This document shows positions 1 through 12,873 of a DNA stretch of 64,000 nt, in pieces (within the stretch, counting starts at the first letter, position 1; each line of letters begins with the position of its first letter). The position numbers and the translations under genes are program-made. The DNA comes from Pterobdella sp. o SKG-2022. Its lineage: Eukaryota; Annelida; Clitellata; Hirudinida; Piscicolidae. The notes beneath the pieces were generated by a model, which saw only the letters and a program-made list of their open reading frames with translations, did no database searches and was not told the DNA's origin. The DNA is taken from positions 11,072,118-11,136,117 of the forward strand of contig OZ038320.1 in the NCBI GenBank assembly GCA_964035795.1, given 5' to 3'.

Positions 1-510
1 TATATCTTAAGAAAAAGTTTTATTCTGCGTACGTTCTTTATTTACATGAGAAAACAATAAAATCAATTATTCAAATAAAAACATAAATATAAGACATGCA
101 TGTTACTAACGCACCAAACCAACTATAAACACCTGCCCCCTTCGGATGCAACATGCAAGCAACAAAGTTCAGGGTAACTCCATTTCAAATCACATTCCAA
201 AACAACTATTTAGCCTTAAGATGGTGTCTAGATATTTGAAATAGTTTTATATTTAAGAAACATAATAGCGGTCTAATAGGAAGATGCATTACCATGTAGT
301 TCAAATAAATATTTCTTCTAATCTTATTTCTTAAACTTTTTTGTAAGCATTTTTGGCTTTTTTAAAAATTTTATGTCATTTGAAAACAGTCAAGAACGTT
401 GTTTCTTAAGTGTATTTTAATGTCTTCTTAAATTTTTAAAACTTTTTTCCAAAATATTACCACACCAATGCATATTAAATCTCGTTAAACAACACCACAA
501 GCAAACTCAC

Positions 511-3500
511 TAATGCTCCTAAGATGAAGAAGACCATAAAAACCCTGCCTAGCACAGTGTGACAATATACATCCCCGTACCCCACTGTGGACATGGTCAC
601 CAGAGTGAAGTAGACACATTGCCAATATGAAAGCTCCTGGTTGTTCTCGAAGTTTTGAAAGGGGTCGCCAGAGTTTTCAACCTGGTTCAGGAACATTATG
701 AATTTGAATGCTTCACTTTGTTTCAGTCAACTTTTGAAGAATTCATTATGGTTTATATTTAATTCATTATAAGTTTCACGTTTCACAGAAAGAAAATTTT
801 GTTTCGAAAACATCTTCATTATTATTTCATTCTATTTTGAAGCATAAAGTGATTCTTTATACTTGGAATCTGAATAAAACACTTCAAATATTTTATTGCA
901 TTGAAAGTAGTGAAAATATCAATAATAAACGACCAAAAAAGTTCTACTTTGTTATCTTCAACGCCCTTCCTAGCTATAACTTGCTTTACAGAATCACCTT
1001 TTTGACATTTTTCCATTCAAGTTTTGAAACTGATTACAACTATATTTTTTATGCCATTCTTTTTCATGATGACGGGTTTCTAAAATCTGACAGCTTCGTT
1101 TTTAATAACTTATAATAAACTATCTTTTTTTCAAATTATTAAATAAACTACAGAATTTTATAAAAAATTTTATAAAAAACTTAAATATAACTATCTGAAT
1201 ATTAATATGTTTTTACTCAAAAATTTAAAAATGCTTTGGAAATGGAATCATATTTATTTTTCTTTAAATTAATTTAAAAAATATTTATATAATTGCTTGT
1301 ACCATCGAAGTAGTGAACGCTACTTTAAAATGAGTTTACTTTAAAAAGCTAATGCAATAAATCGTTTACCCACCGACCGAACAAACCCATCCAACTAAAG
1401 TTAATTTTCAAAAGCACGCTAGCTAATCGGAAACCCGAGACATCAAATATTTTAGCGAAAGCATCAATATCAGCACTATTCAGTTTTACATGATGGAGAC
1501 ACCAACACCATTTTCATCGAATCTTTCGATTTTTACATTCTTGAAGTTTTTATTGCTCAAAACTTTTCAATGTTACTTTTCAGAGTAAGCATAATCTGTA
1601 AATTTTTTTCAACTTTGAATTTTTTCTACTTTTCTTTCAAGGACGCGCGTGTTTTTTTCTTATAAAAGTGTGTTTTGTGCGAGGTGGTGCTTTAAGCTGA
1701 GAGAATGAAACCAGGAGCAACACAGTCTTTTTTGTTTGAAAATTTTTCAATTTTAAGAAAATTTTAGGTATAAAACTATTTTTATTGAAATTGTTCAAAA
1801 GTCCGAATACTTTATAGTTTCATAAATATTGACGTCATTATTGGCGAGAAGTCTTGTAAGTTATGATAATGAAACCTCGAGAAATATCGAAGACACACCG
1901 CATACATAAGAAGCCTAACACTTACAAATGAGGTTGCATAAAATATAATAAGCCAGTTTTTTGAAAAAAATCTCAGTTTTAAAAGAAATGATTTACATCG
2001 GAAAACAATATATAAAAGCCAAATGAATTGTTAGGTTTATGTTTTATATATTTTATGACAAGCCACATGTTTTAGGTTGAGTGCATTTTGATGCTGTAAA
2101 ATAAATAAAATAAAAAAGTGAACTTTGTGACAAAGCCATTAAAGGGCTTTAATGCCGCAAAAGCAATCCGCTGGGCTGTGGTGGTAAGATAACTTTGAGA
2201 ACAGTGCTTTCAAGCATTTCTGATGCATTGATTTGTTATAATGCTTCAAAAAAATTTCAATTGAAAAATATTTTGCTCTGAATAAAAAATGTTTTTCAAG
2301 TTCAAACAAAATTATTATTATAGTTCTCTATTATACTACGTTTTTAGCGATTTGGTATATATATATCAAACCTCAAAAAACCCCTTTCACTCACCAAATG
2401 AACAAAGCCAGCCCCAGTGAACCATACACTGATGAGAGTAGATACCAGCTGCGCCAAGCGTATGCCGTTGGAAGTCTTAAGAACGTTCAAATACTGCAGC
2501 ACGTCAGGGATGGTCATGAGTCTAAGAGCCCTAGTAAATCTGAGCCCTTTGTTAACAGTATTTTTATGTGAAATTCCTTTAATGTTTTGAGAAAATCTAA
2601 AAACTAAGTTATTAAATTTAAAATTGAATTAAATTTGTTTGAAATTGGTAAAAGTTATTCTAAGATTGTGGTTGAGACTCACCTAACCAGTTTCTATTGA
2701 AGTAAAGAGCAACGAAAGATGGCGGTATAGTGAAGTAGTCAACCATAGAATATAGCTCCAATAAAAAGAGCAGCTTTTCTGACGCAGCCATAAACTAAAT
2801 GAAGTTTAACAACCAGATCTTACAATCATAAAAAGGTTTTAGGAACAAATTCAAAATAGCAAACAAACCTTTAAATAACACTTATTTTATAACGCTCACT
2901 CTCATTGTATTACTCATAATTTGGTAAATGTGCACCGAATAAACAAAAGCAGTTTGGTTTCATGCTTGACAAGAAACACAATTAAATCGGAACCATTGTT
3001 TGTCTCATCACTTTAGCTTCCCTACTGCTAATGTTGATGCCACTGGTTCCCGGAAAGTAGATTTGATTTCGTTTATCTTTTGTTTGTAATGCAACTTTAG
3101 TAGTGTAATATTGCTGAATTAGTTGGACTTAATAAAGCATCCTTTAAAATACTTTATTTTCTGATAAGCCTATTTGCGTTGGTTTCAAATTTTTGCAGTT
3201 TTTTCAAATCCAAAGTTTTAAATACCTATAAATCTAAGATTTGTTCACCACCCAATGTTTTAATTTTTTTGAATTTAATTATCAATGGTGTTTTAATTTA
3301 AACAATTTATTTTTTATTTGTAATAAATTTTCAACAATTATAATTAATAATAGAAACGAATCTTGTTGTTATAGTAATATTTTTGAAATTTATCATAAAC
3401 CAAAAGATATTTCATTTCAAATTTAATAATATTACTGATGACTGAATCAAATAAGGATTTAGATGAAAAAAGTTTGAAAAAGCTTGTTCGGCATGTTTCA

Positions 3501-6500
3501 AAGTACAGGAAAGATGAACTCTCTCATCAAGAATGCAAATAGTAAATAATGAAGTAAACAAAATATTTTAAAAACTTTGAAAAAATATTTCATACGGTAT
3601 ATTCATTCAAAAGAAAACGATACTTGCTTGAAATAACTTATATTCATTACTATACTCTTTACCTGGTTTCGCCATTCATTTTGTAACTTAAACGGCAATC
3701 AATATAAACCTTGAGTTTTCTTTACAGTTCTACCCAACATTTTATTATAGGTTTTTTGTGCAACTTCATTATGAGCTTTTATATATTTATAATAAAATAA
3801 AAAATACAATCTAAGACACGAAAAAACCTCACGCAACAAATGAGTAGAAATGTGCTTAATCATACTCCTTTATTACCATTTTTATTTCATTTTGAAGCCC
3901 TTTGAGTTTGATGAAAGCAAACTTAAGTTTTGCGTATAATGTTTTTAGCAATGAAAAAGCTTTCAAAATCATATGAATACTTCAATTGGTTTTAAACATT
4001 GTGCCCGCAATGTTGCTTGTAACAACCTGCTCTTGTTAGCAGCTTCGTCCAACAATATCATAAATGCCTTCAATGGTTTTATATGGAATATACCTGCACT
4101 TTTGAAAATCTCTTTTTCAAACTTTCACCTTATTATGAATAGTTAGTGTTGAGAATATAACTCCATTGAATATAAAATATTTTTATTTTTGGGTTTTTTC
4201 GGAATTTCCAAGTTTGCCGATGTTTTAATGAGTTTAGACTCAAAGTTGAATTTTATCATTTTTTTTATTAATATTTTCATTTTTATTTCTTTTTTTATTA
4301 TTTCCTATTTTATTCAAAGTTTATACTTTTCAAATAATAAATTTGGAGAAAGTCAATCTAGGTTTCATAAGTTTCAGATTCATGTTATCAAAAATCGATT
4401 ATTTGTATTTATGTGATAAAAATCACCGAAATAAATCAAAAAATTGATGAAGTTCAATAATGGTCATATGATCCATGCCGCTTTGAAAAGATTCGCTTCT
4501 CTTCAAACCAAATTCATTTCTCTGAAGTTTCATTTGATTATTTGGCTACTTTAATTCGATATAAAAAAAGTTTTGAAAAGTTCAATTGAGATAAAAGTTT
4601 TGTCGAAGTATTCAATAATTGAAATGACTCGAGCACTATATGAAGAAAAACAATGGAGTGTTGGAATGTGAAGTTCTTTTATTGGAATAAGTGGCAGTCT
4701 ATTAAGAAATTGATAAATGATTAATCAAAACAGCTCTTAACTTTCACCACGAAAGTAATGAAAGTTTCCGCACTGTTCCAATTGCTGTTGGAAAAACTAA
4801 ATTAGAAAAATAAAATAATTATCTTGAGGAAGTTCATGCCTGAGGTGAACAAGGCTTGTGAAAAAAAAGATCAATCTTTTGAGTTTTTATAATCGAAAAA
4901 CTATTTAAAGGGAATAAAATTTTAAATTTTTTCGAAACTAATCCACTTTTTTTTGGGGAAATAGAATTAATAAAGATAAATAATGTGAAGGGAATTTATA
5001 TGAAAACTTGGATAATTTAGATGAATGACTTGTTCAGTAAATAGGATATCTTTCACTGAGTTTTGATTTTTTATATTCAAAATATTTTTACTGGCTTTTG
5101 ATAAAAATTAATCTATGAAATGTTTAAAGCATGTAAATCATGATTCAAAAGCTTTTTTTGAAAGATTGCATCTTTTGGTGAGCTTTGATAAAAAAAACAA
5201 CAAAAAGTGGATTTTTTATAAAAAACCACAAATTGATGAGTTTGTATGAAAATTTAATTAAATATGTTTTTTAAATAGTTTTTTTTTTTGGTTTCTAAAG
5301 TTGAAAGCCATCCATCATAATAATAGTTTATCTTAAAACACAGCATTTGCATTAGGAAAATTATTTCATGTTTACCATTATAAAACGCTTAATTTATAAC
5401 AAATGTAATGCCATATAATGTAATGGAGTATTTATAAAGAACTTTTCTTTATAGATCAAAGCGCCTGCTACAAATTTAATGAAGCGAAAACAAGTGCTAA
5501 TTACCTGCACGCGCGGGATCGAACCCGGTAACTTTAGATAATTAGTCTAATGCTCTACCTTTAAGCCATAAGGACCGACGACATACATATTTTTTTGGAC
5601 ATGACCGTTTTTAATTTAAAGCTAACTAAAATTTTTAGCCCACAATTAATTCGAATATTCTGAAAACCAACTATCTTCTAGCTGAACGAGATTTTAAATT
5701 TATATTACAAATATTCAAAAAAACAATGAACTAAACAATAACCCTGATGAAGAAGTAGATCATGAAGAATATGTTGAAGGCCAGGTCAAGTTGCTGAGTA
5801 GGACTGTCCACCCAATTACCACACGTCTCCACAGAGTCACTGTAACACATGCATTTGAAGTCTTTTAAACACTTATCAACAAGTCTTGAAGTTTTCCGTT
5901 ATTTTTCTCAATACATAGTGATTGGTATGACCTTAAATTGTATCAAACTTACATTATAGAATATAATATATTACATTTCAATCTTATCGTTATTGCTAAA
6001 AAGACGCACAACACTGGTTAGATGACCTATAAAAAAGAGTCCACTCAAGACGAGAGCTAAGAACTCTACCGTTCAAGATGACAATGACAAGAAACTAATG
6101 TTTTGAATGGGAGAGGTTGGCCATACTAAACAAATTGGTGAAATGCTGAAAAAGAAAGTAAGATAAGAGATGTATTCATAGTTACAATTATTTTCTGCAG
6201 TTTCTCAGTTGTCTTATCTTTCAAAGAACCAATAAAAACGTTTTGGTTGGCGTTAATTATCTAAAATTTTTTGTATGCAGAAGACCTGTATGCTCTTACA
6301 GATTTTGCTAAGAAAGCAAAGTAGGCTAATAACAACATGTTCTAACCATCAAGAAGTTTAATTAAGAAAAAAAATATTTTAAAACTGGTTTTGGTGACTG
6401 AGCTCAGTACCAAATCCACAAACGACCTAGCCATGAAAATAATAACCAATTTAGTTATCTGAAAAACACGCTCAATTCAAAAAATTGATTATAATTTAGT

Positions 6501-8441
6501 ACTGTTGCTAGGATAAGAACTTGTTGGTAGTGATTTAGGGTACTGTAGCATCGTTATCCAGTCAAAGCATTTCTTTCATGGTGACGGGATGGGTGTATGC
6601 TGCGTGCATCAAAAATTTTATGATCTATGGAAAAATCTTTCGAAGTATCACTACAACTTTAGAAGCTGATTAGCTTATAATCATGGTGAAAATCAACTTT
6701 TATTTTCATGCAAGACAGACAACCCAAAAAGCTGATAGAAAGATTTGGAATTTTAGACATTCCGCAGAAATCAACTGAAAGGGTATGTAATAAAAATAGA
6801 TGATAAAAATCCAGAAAGTTTTTGCAGGTATGTTAAGAAGAAAAATAAGAAGAAAAAAGATAGGCCAAAAAAACTTGGGTTCGTTTAGTAAGAAATTTCA
6901 TTTAAAAATAAGATTCAAACTTGAACTGACTCAAAACTTCAAGGCGTGGAAAAAAGTTATAAATGAACGCCCGTCTAACCCATGCTAGCATGGAAAGAGA
7001 ATTAGAACGATGGTGATGAAGATGAAACGAGAGACGCAGATATGAATTAGTTCAGTATACAGATTTCAGTTGTGCAATACTTGGTTTTTCGAAACATATA
7101 AAGTTTCACAAATTTCAGAATTTTATATTTTTCAATATTATTCAGCTTAATTCATATAGGAGTGAAAATCTTTTTTTTTTCACTCTGAAAATTGGTTTTC
7201 TAGAAATTCTTTGCATTAATTTGCATAAATTTTTAATTAAATATTTTATTTTGGGTTTTTTTTAAATAATTTTCATATTATTTTTCAATTCATACTTATA
7301 ATTATAATAAATATTATAATTATAGAATCTTTTCAATTTTTTTCAAGATTTAATAAAAAACATATTAACAATAAAACTGAAGCAACTAGGATTTCCTAGA
7401 ATCTTTGAGAACAGCATATGATACTTAATGTTGAGCGACTCACGATGAATCAATGAAGTAGATGACAAGGGATGAAATACTGAGCAAAAACACAAGTACC
7501 ACCTGTGAAATTGATTATCTATGGAGCTTTTCTGCTTACATTCATCTTTGATGTCTGATTTATTTCTATATTCTGAATTATAAAAGGCTGTTTTAATCTA
7601 TTCAACCGTCAAATTTAAGAATATACAAAAACGTTTAAATTGTTTGTAATAATCACAAATAAAAGGTTTCTTCTAATTTTCTTAGATATTAAATGTTATT
7701 CGTAAGCTGCAATTCGGTTCACTAACTAACTAAATTTATTATATTTTAAAATTTTTTGAACAGACTATTTCAAGTCGTCGTATAATTGTTATTAGCAAGA
7801 AAAAACTTTCTTACTAGTAACTTAAACTTATTAATTTTTTTTTGGAAATTTCAAACAAGCTTTTATAATAAAATAGAAAGAACTTTAAAGAAACTAACAA
7901 GAATCCTTCCTGTCGTGGTCTGTCCAGAGATCAGCTCACCAGACCAATCTTTCGCTTCTGTCACCCACCCTACTTGCACCTCACTACTTCGCTTCACTTC
8001 TACAGCTCCTGCATCTTTCCAACAACACCAACTCACCAATCTACCAAGCAATATCAAACATAACCCTGTGCCAAAAGTGACAAGACTTGAACATAGAAAT
8101 GCATGCCAATATCTTTCTTTAAGGCATTCATCCTCTTCACTTGAGGCTATGGTAGTAGTACTAGCGGTGGTGAAGTTAGAAGTTGTTCTGATAGAAGATA
8201 GTGTTGTGATTTCTGTGTTTTTTGAAAATAAGTTTAGATTCTCAGTGAGTTCCGTCGTCAATAGCTTTTTAGTGGTCGTGAAATTAACATGTAACTTGTG
8301 AAAAAATTTACTCGTCGAAGGCCTGTGCTTATTGATCTTTTGCGTCAAATGGTTGTGCTGAATGATAGAGATTGTTGGAGAGAAAGGTGCAAGATTGTTT
8401 GATAGATTGCTGAATGTAAATTCAAGGAAAGTTGAATTCAT
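511..8441 (-). CDS. slo: BK-type (Slo1) calcium-activated potassium channel, 5' half (3' part beyond window)
   Basis: Pore-forming subunit of the large-conductance Ca2+- and voltage-gated K+ channel of the plasma membrane. Six exons on the minus strand join in frame (378 codons): 8441-7899, 7502-7444, 5839-5743, 2794-2683, 2546-2395, 681-511. Exon 1 carries a Ser/Thr-rich N-terminus, transmembrane segment S0 (about residues 111-134) and the [19 protein letters not shown] linker typical of BK. Exon 2 is S1. Later exons give S2/S3 ([24 protein letters not shown]), the S4-S5 region ([20 protein letters not shown]) and the pore with the selectivity filter [11 protein letters not shown] and the start of S6. 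Exon phases agree at every junction, and most donors are GTGAGT or GTTAGT; the 5743 donor (GTTATT) is weak. The last visible donor follows residue 511, so the RCK/Ca2+-bowl part must lie left of the window. Start chosen at the first ATG of the open exon; an upstream 5' UTR exon is possible. The family assignment is very secure. Confidence 0.95.
2795..5742 (-). other. Large slo intron
   Basis: A 2.9-kb intron between the S2 and S3 exons. It holds one tRNA-derived SINE copy (about 5418-5578) and otherwise only AT-rich sequence. I see no other coding exon in it on either strand. A BK-type mutually exclusive exon was looked for and not found. Confidence 0.6.
5418..5578 (-). mobile_element. tRNA-derived SINE, copy 1
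   Basis: On the minus strand this begins with a degenerate tRNA-like head (about 5577-5505) that has a recognisable B box (GGTTCGATCCC) and an anticodon arm TTAGA-CTAATTA-TCTAA, which would read AAT (Ile) by position. An unrelated body follows. The whole unit, head and body, recurs at 16497-16645 with shared stretches such as TTTGTAGCA and TTTATAA. This copy carries an extra insertion of about 20 nt before the 3' end. The imperfect acceptor and T stems argue against a working tRNA gene. Confidence 0.7.
6966..7026 (+). mobile_element. Fragment of a cephalopod-type SINE 3' tail, copy 1
   Basis: The segment contains GTCTAACCCATGCTAGCATG followed by a GATG-rich tail. From memory this matches the 3' part of a SINE found widely in octopus and squid sequences (CCCATGC-AGCATGG-AAA, then repeated GATGAT). 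Only the tail is recognisable; I could not see its tRNA head. A second, more decayed copy is at 22207-22294. Confidence 0.55.
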
Positions 8442-11042
8442 GACAATAAGATGAAAAAATGTTTGCTAAATACCTAAAACCTATTAAAACTACAAGATTT
8501 TGTAACTGAATTTAAATATTTTCATATTATAAAGTGTGATTTTATTGCTTTTCAGAAAATTTTTGCTAAATCCAAGTTAAAATCGTCAGTTTTAATATCA
8601 AAACTATTTTTATTTTTAAAAAATGGTCAATTTTTTCAAACTCTTAGTTATAAAAATTCCAAAAAAAATAAAGTTTTCAAAAAACAATTTTGAAAAAATA
8701 TATTTTTTCATCATACGGATAAATATTATTCTCTTACATTTTTCTTACTTCCACCATGCTCTTGTGCTTTTATATGCCTGCAAGTATGGATCAGCGTATG
8801 GGTATCAAAGAAAAACAAACAATTTTTACACTTACAATAAGTATAAGTGTATTGAATTTTTTAAAAATTAATTAAAATTCTTTTTTCCAATTTTCTTCAA
8901 AAAAACTTTTCAACACCTACACAAAATTGAAAAAATGTAAATAGAAAGAGGATTAGGTTTTGTCAAAAATTTCATGAAAAAGAAATGGAAAGAAGGAACA
9001 TAACGCTAAAAATGAACAATAAAATATTCTCAAAGGCATTTTCATTCTGTTTCAATAGAAAAACTTTTATGCGATAAAATTGCTAGTATTGAGAACTGCT
9101 AGTATGTAAAATAGTCTCAAAATGGCTGATAGGAAAAACTTAATTTGGAAAAACAATTTTTCAGTAACGATTGTGCACTCTATTCAAAATTTTTGAAATC
9201 CCATTTGAACTTATAATGCAGTTGAGTGCTCAATATCAATTTAGATCATAATACTCATATTGATAATTATAAAAAGTTATTATAACAACAATGAATACTT
9301 AGAAAAATACTATTATTATGTGCTATAACACAATTGAACTTAATATCAAGCTCCTAAATTTAACACATTAAATTATTTCAACCTATGGAATTTTTCAAAA
9401 CTGCGGTTGTAAGGTCGTTTTTGTTTTTGATAATCAACCTGGCCACAGTTTGCAAGAGCTTAAATAATTAAAAGGTTTTTACACAAACCTGCTAACAAAA
9501 GTTTTGCGATAAACAATTTTGCATAGGATTAAAGATGTGAAAATTTTCAAAAAAAACCCCAGAAAATCATGTCACATGGACCTCACTGCCTCAAAACTTG
9601 GAAACTTTTTTTTTTTTTTCTTATGCTTCATGATAAGGTTAGACATATCGAAAATTATAACTTTTGATTCTTAATAAATGTATATATAATTTATTTTATG
9701 TTTTTTGTTGCGAAAACTCATTTGTACCAACATGCTTACATGCTCAATCCTTCATCCATAAAAAACCCCTTGACACTTCAAGAAAAAAAGTTTCCACCAT
9801 TTTAATGTATTTACTCAGTAACATCTTTTTTTTCTAAAAATAAACAGTATAACTTCAGTTTTAGAGTTCTATTGAGTTCAAGTTTAAATGATTATATAAG
9901 GCTGCTATCTGGTAAGCTGCTTCTTAGTTGCTCTATCTCTTCTAAGATACAATTTCAGTCCAATTAAGTATGGAAGTTTTGATTACTTTTTAAATCGCTT
10001 TACTCGTTTTTCAAAGAGTAGTTGGAAAAGTTTAGGGAAGATACTAATCTTATTTTTGAGTCTGGGTATTGAAAGCTTGTTAGCTCGAGATTTCAAAGCT
10101 CTTAAACGTAATTAGTGTGCCTATTTATCTAAAAAAAAATTATTATTTATTCATTACGAAAATGTTATTTTTGAGCAAATATAAAAATTGAAACTTTCTA
10201 AAAGACGTTTTCTACTTTTTCTCTCGGCATATTCCTTATCTTCAAGCTATTTCCAGTGGAATTTTCATGTTCACAAAATGCTTTTGGACTGGTTTTGTGT
10301 ATTTTTATGATTATATGATATCAATTGAATAGTTTATATATTTTTCAAGCTCCGTTTATGGCTTCTAAAAGTGAGTTTCAGGATTTTATAGTTTCTTTCT
10401 TATGACTGTAAAATTTTGATCTAAAAGTATTTCGATCAAAAAGTTTCGATTATTTTGTAGAAGACATCCGTGGAAAGCAATAGTTTTTACCGTTTGTTTT
10501 AGATTATATTTGTATAGCAGGATTGAAGTAATAACATTTTTTATGGTTTATTGATATGGCTTTTACTGTATCAATAAACTTGAGTTTTTTCTGCTTAAAA
10601 AAAACTTCTTTTATTGAGTGTGAACCAAAAACATCACTAAAAGCTATAAGTAAATCTACATTATTAAAATAGTACAATTGTATACCTACATTGTTTATAA
10701 TAAAAACAATACTTAAATTGAATAAACTTCAAAAATCTTATTCAACTAAAATATTTTTAGTTTAAGCAACACTTTAAGGTTATTTCCTATTTTTAGGAAC
10801 TACAAATTAGCAGCTTTGACACCTTGAATAAAAATATTCATCAAAAAATCTTACTCATTTATATTTATTCAAGTTTTTGAAAACTTAATTTTTATAGGGA
10901 ATTTTTATATAAATAAAATTTAATTGTTTAGAAATTTTTAAAACTTGAATCTCAGTTACAAGATTTTAGATCCACCAACTAATGCGGCCTTTCTTTGTTA
11001 ACGCTTCTTAGGTTGTAAGTTTTTTTTATTTTTTTCGACAAA
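8442..11042. other. Divergent intergenic region between slo and the zinc-finger gene
   Basis: About 2.6 kb of very AT-rich sequence between the presumed start codons of two divergent genes. It should hold both promoters and 5' UTRs. Several short open frames occur (for example 8623-8871), but none has a recognisable motif or plausible splice context, so I call no gene here. Confidence 0.6.
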
Positions 11043-11747
11043 ATGAGTAAACAAGAAGAACAAAAGAAAATGAAACTTTTATTGACTGAAGCAATTACTC
11101 AGCTTTGTAAAGGCGGTTTGCATTTTGAAACAAAATTTACCGTTGAAGCTCTAATTGGAATTACACTGGATGACAATGATGTATTTTTAGTTAACATTAA
11201 CGAATCTATTCAAAACGACTTTTCGCTAGATACATCGACATTGAATTCCCAGAATTTTACTAATGATAGAAAATCGTCCAATCAAATATCTATTAAAAAT
11301 GAAAATTATGATGACGAAAACTCTGATGAAAACAAAGAATTTGAACGAAATTATTCAAAAAATGATCAAAATATTAACGAAAGAAATTATTTTGATCCAA
11401 ATAGACAATTCCAACAAGAGGGAAATGATGATAACTATCAAGAACAGTTTAGCAACTCTGCTATAAACGAAAATCAAATACCTGAAAATAATAATATGCT
11501 ACATGTAAAATCTGAAAATTTTGATTTTGGAGGTGGTGATGAATGGATGATGAATAATAACGTTGAACTTTCAGAAAATATGAGTTATTCAGAACAACCA
11601 AGTACTCATTCATTTAACTCAAGAGGGGCTTCTTACAGCTTACAAGCTAAAAGACGAAGTAGAGGTCGGCCATCATTTCGATCCCTAGGGCAACATAGAA
11701 TGCGACCACAAAATAACCAAAATGAGTTCATGTCTTCCCAACAGCCT
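11043..11747 (+). CDS. Shared first coding exon of a lola-like alternative zinc-finger gene
   Basis: This 235-codon exon starts at ATG 11043 and reads to a GTTAGT donor after Pro235 (phase 0). Residues 8-55 are an ordered, hydrophobic segment (for example FTVEALIGITLDDNDVFLVN) that I do not recognise as a named domain. Residues 70-190 are acidic and Asn-rich. Residues 203-212 (KRRSRGRPSF) contain the RGRP core of an AT-hook, which binds the minor groove of AT-rich DNA. No BTB domain is present, unlike insect Lola. The exon ends in phase 0, and each of the three downstream finger exon sets can be entered in phase 0. This supports the inference that it is spliced alternatively to them. If it is not spliced, the frame stops at 11771. 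Confidence 0.75.
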
Positions 11748-12225
11748 GTTAGTTTTGTTTTACATTTATAAAAATTCTTCTGCCTACCTTAATTTAAAAA
11801 ATTTGTATATAGGCAGTTTTGCATGAATTGGACTTTTGATAAACTTCAAATTTTAGAGGTAGGCAGAAAAAAATTTGAAGTTTATTTGAGTAAAACTTTT
11901 AACTTTTTATATACATGAAAAAGAAACATTTTGAATCTAAAAAATTGAGTATTAATTTCTTTCCTTCAAGTTGTGTTCAATTTTGTATTTGTTTGGCATT
12001 TAAGTTTTTCTAAATTTTCATTTGAAGGTTGGCAGAATAATTTTATTTTTTTTTAATTTTTAAGAACTGAGCTTTTGTTAACTTCATTTATATATTTCAT
12101 GATAGTATTGTTTAAATAAGTTTAGTTTAATTTCTATACGGAAAGAGTTCAATAATTTGTAATTGGCTTTTGGCAATGTAATTAGAGATAACAATGCAAC
12201 TGAAAGACTGATTGAAATTGTCCAG

Positions 12226-12873
12226 ACTATGCAAGAAGGTTTAGTTCCTCTGGAGGTTCTCAATCAACTATCTAGCCACCAAACCATACTTGCTCTAAAG
12301 AAAAAACTATCTAGTCCTAAAAATAATTCTCAACAATCAATGAACATTAATGAAGGAAAAATTGAAGATAATATAATTGCTGATAATAATTCTCTTAAAA
12401 TAAAATCTACAAAATCATCTCCACAATGTTGGGTGTGTTATAGAACCTTTTGTAGCTCACAAGCTCTCAAAAACCATGTAGATGTCAAGCACCTCAATAA
12501 GATGGCATACAAATGTAACAAGTGTGGTGAATGTTTTAAATGGAGAACTGGCTTGTGTAAGCATAGGAGAGATTTATGTCCATTTAGGTTCCAAGACCAA
12601 TCAAACACTTATAATGATAATATGACCATTAAAATTAAGCAAAATAAACAACGTAATGAATTAGATAACTCTAGAGAAACAGTTGATAATGCATATGATA
12701 TTGATAACAAGGTTAATTCTAATAGTGCTGTAAAAATTATTTCAAATGATTTTAATAATGATTGCCGATTGGGCATTAAAAAAGAACTTGCAAATGAAAA
12801 TGAAAATAATTTTCATCATACCATGCCTCATGAAAGCAAAAATGAAATCCTTAATAATGATACCAAGTTATAG
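12226..12873 (+). CDS. Alternative 3' exon A: C2H2 + C2HC zinc-finger pair
   Basis: Terminal exon ending at stop 12873. The frame is open from 12163; the best phase-0 acceptor I see is TGTCCAG before 12226, giving 215 residues, but its start is less certain than its end. The first finger is C-x2-C-x12-H-x4-H (CWVC ... H-x4-H) and the second C-x2-C-x12-H-x4-C (CNKCGECFKWR ... HRRDLC), encoded at about 12427-12579. A long Asn/Lys-rich tail follows. The finger pair would provide isoform-specific DNA binding to the shared N-terminus. The second finger shares the FKWR motif and the His-Cys ending with exons B and C. Confidence 0.7.
   Translation, partial: TMQEGLVPLEVLNQLSSHQTILALKKKLSSPKNNSQQSMNINEGKIEDNIIADNNSLKIKSTKSSPQCWVCYRTFCSSQALKNHVDVKHLNKMAYKCNKCGECFKWRTGLCKHRRDLCPFRFQDQSNTYNDNMTIKIKQNKQRNELDNSRETVDNAYDIDNKVNSNSAVKIISNDFNNDCRLGIKKELANENENNFHHTMPHESKNEILNNDTKL

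Noticed and set aside
5505..5577. A tRNA gene on the minus strand
   Set aside because: T and acceptor stems do not pair well and the same head plus the same non-tRNA body recurs at 16497-16645, so this is a SINE head.
6800..6988. Plus-strand open frame rich in Lys/Arg
   Set aside because: It runs into the SINE tail at 6966 and has no motif; composition follows A-rich DNA.
7786..8301. Plus-strand open frame of 171 codons
   Set aside because: It is the antisense shadow of slo exon 1, which has clear BK homology on the minus strand.
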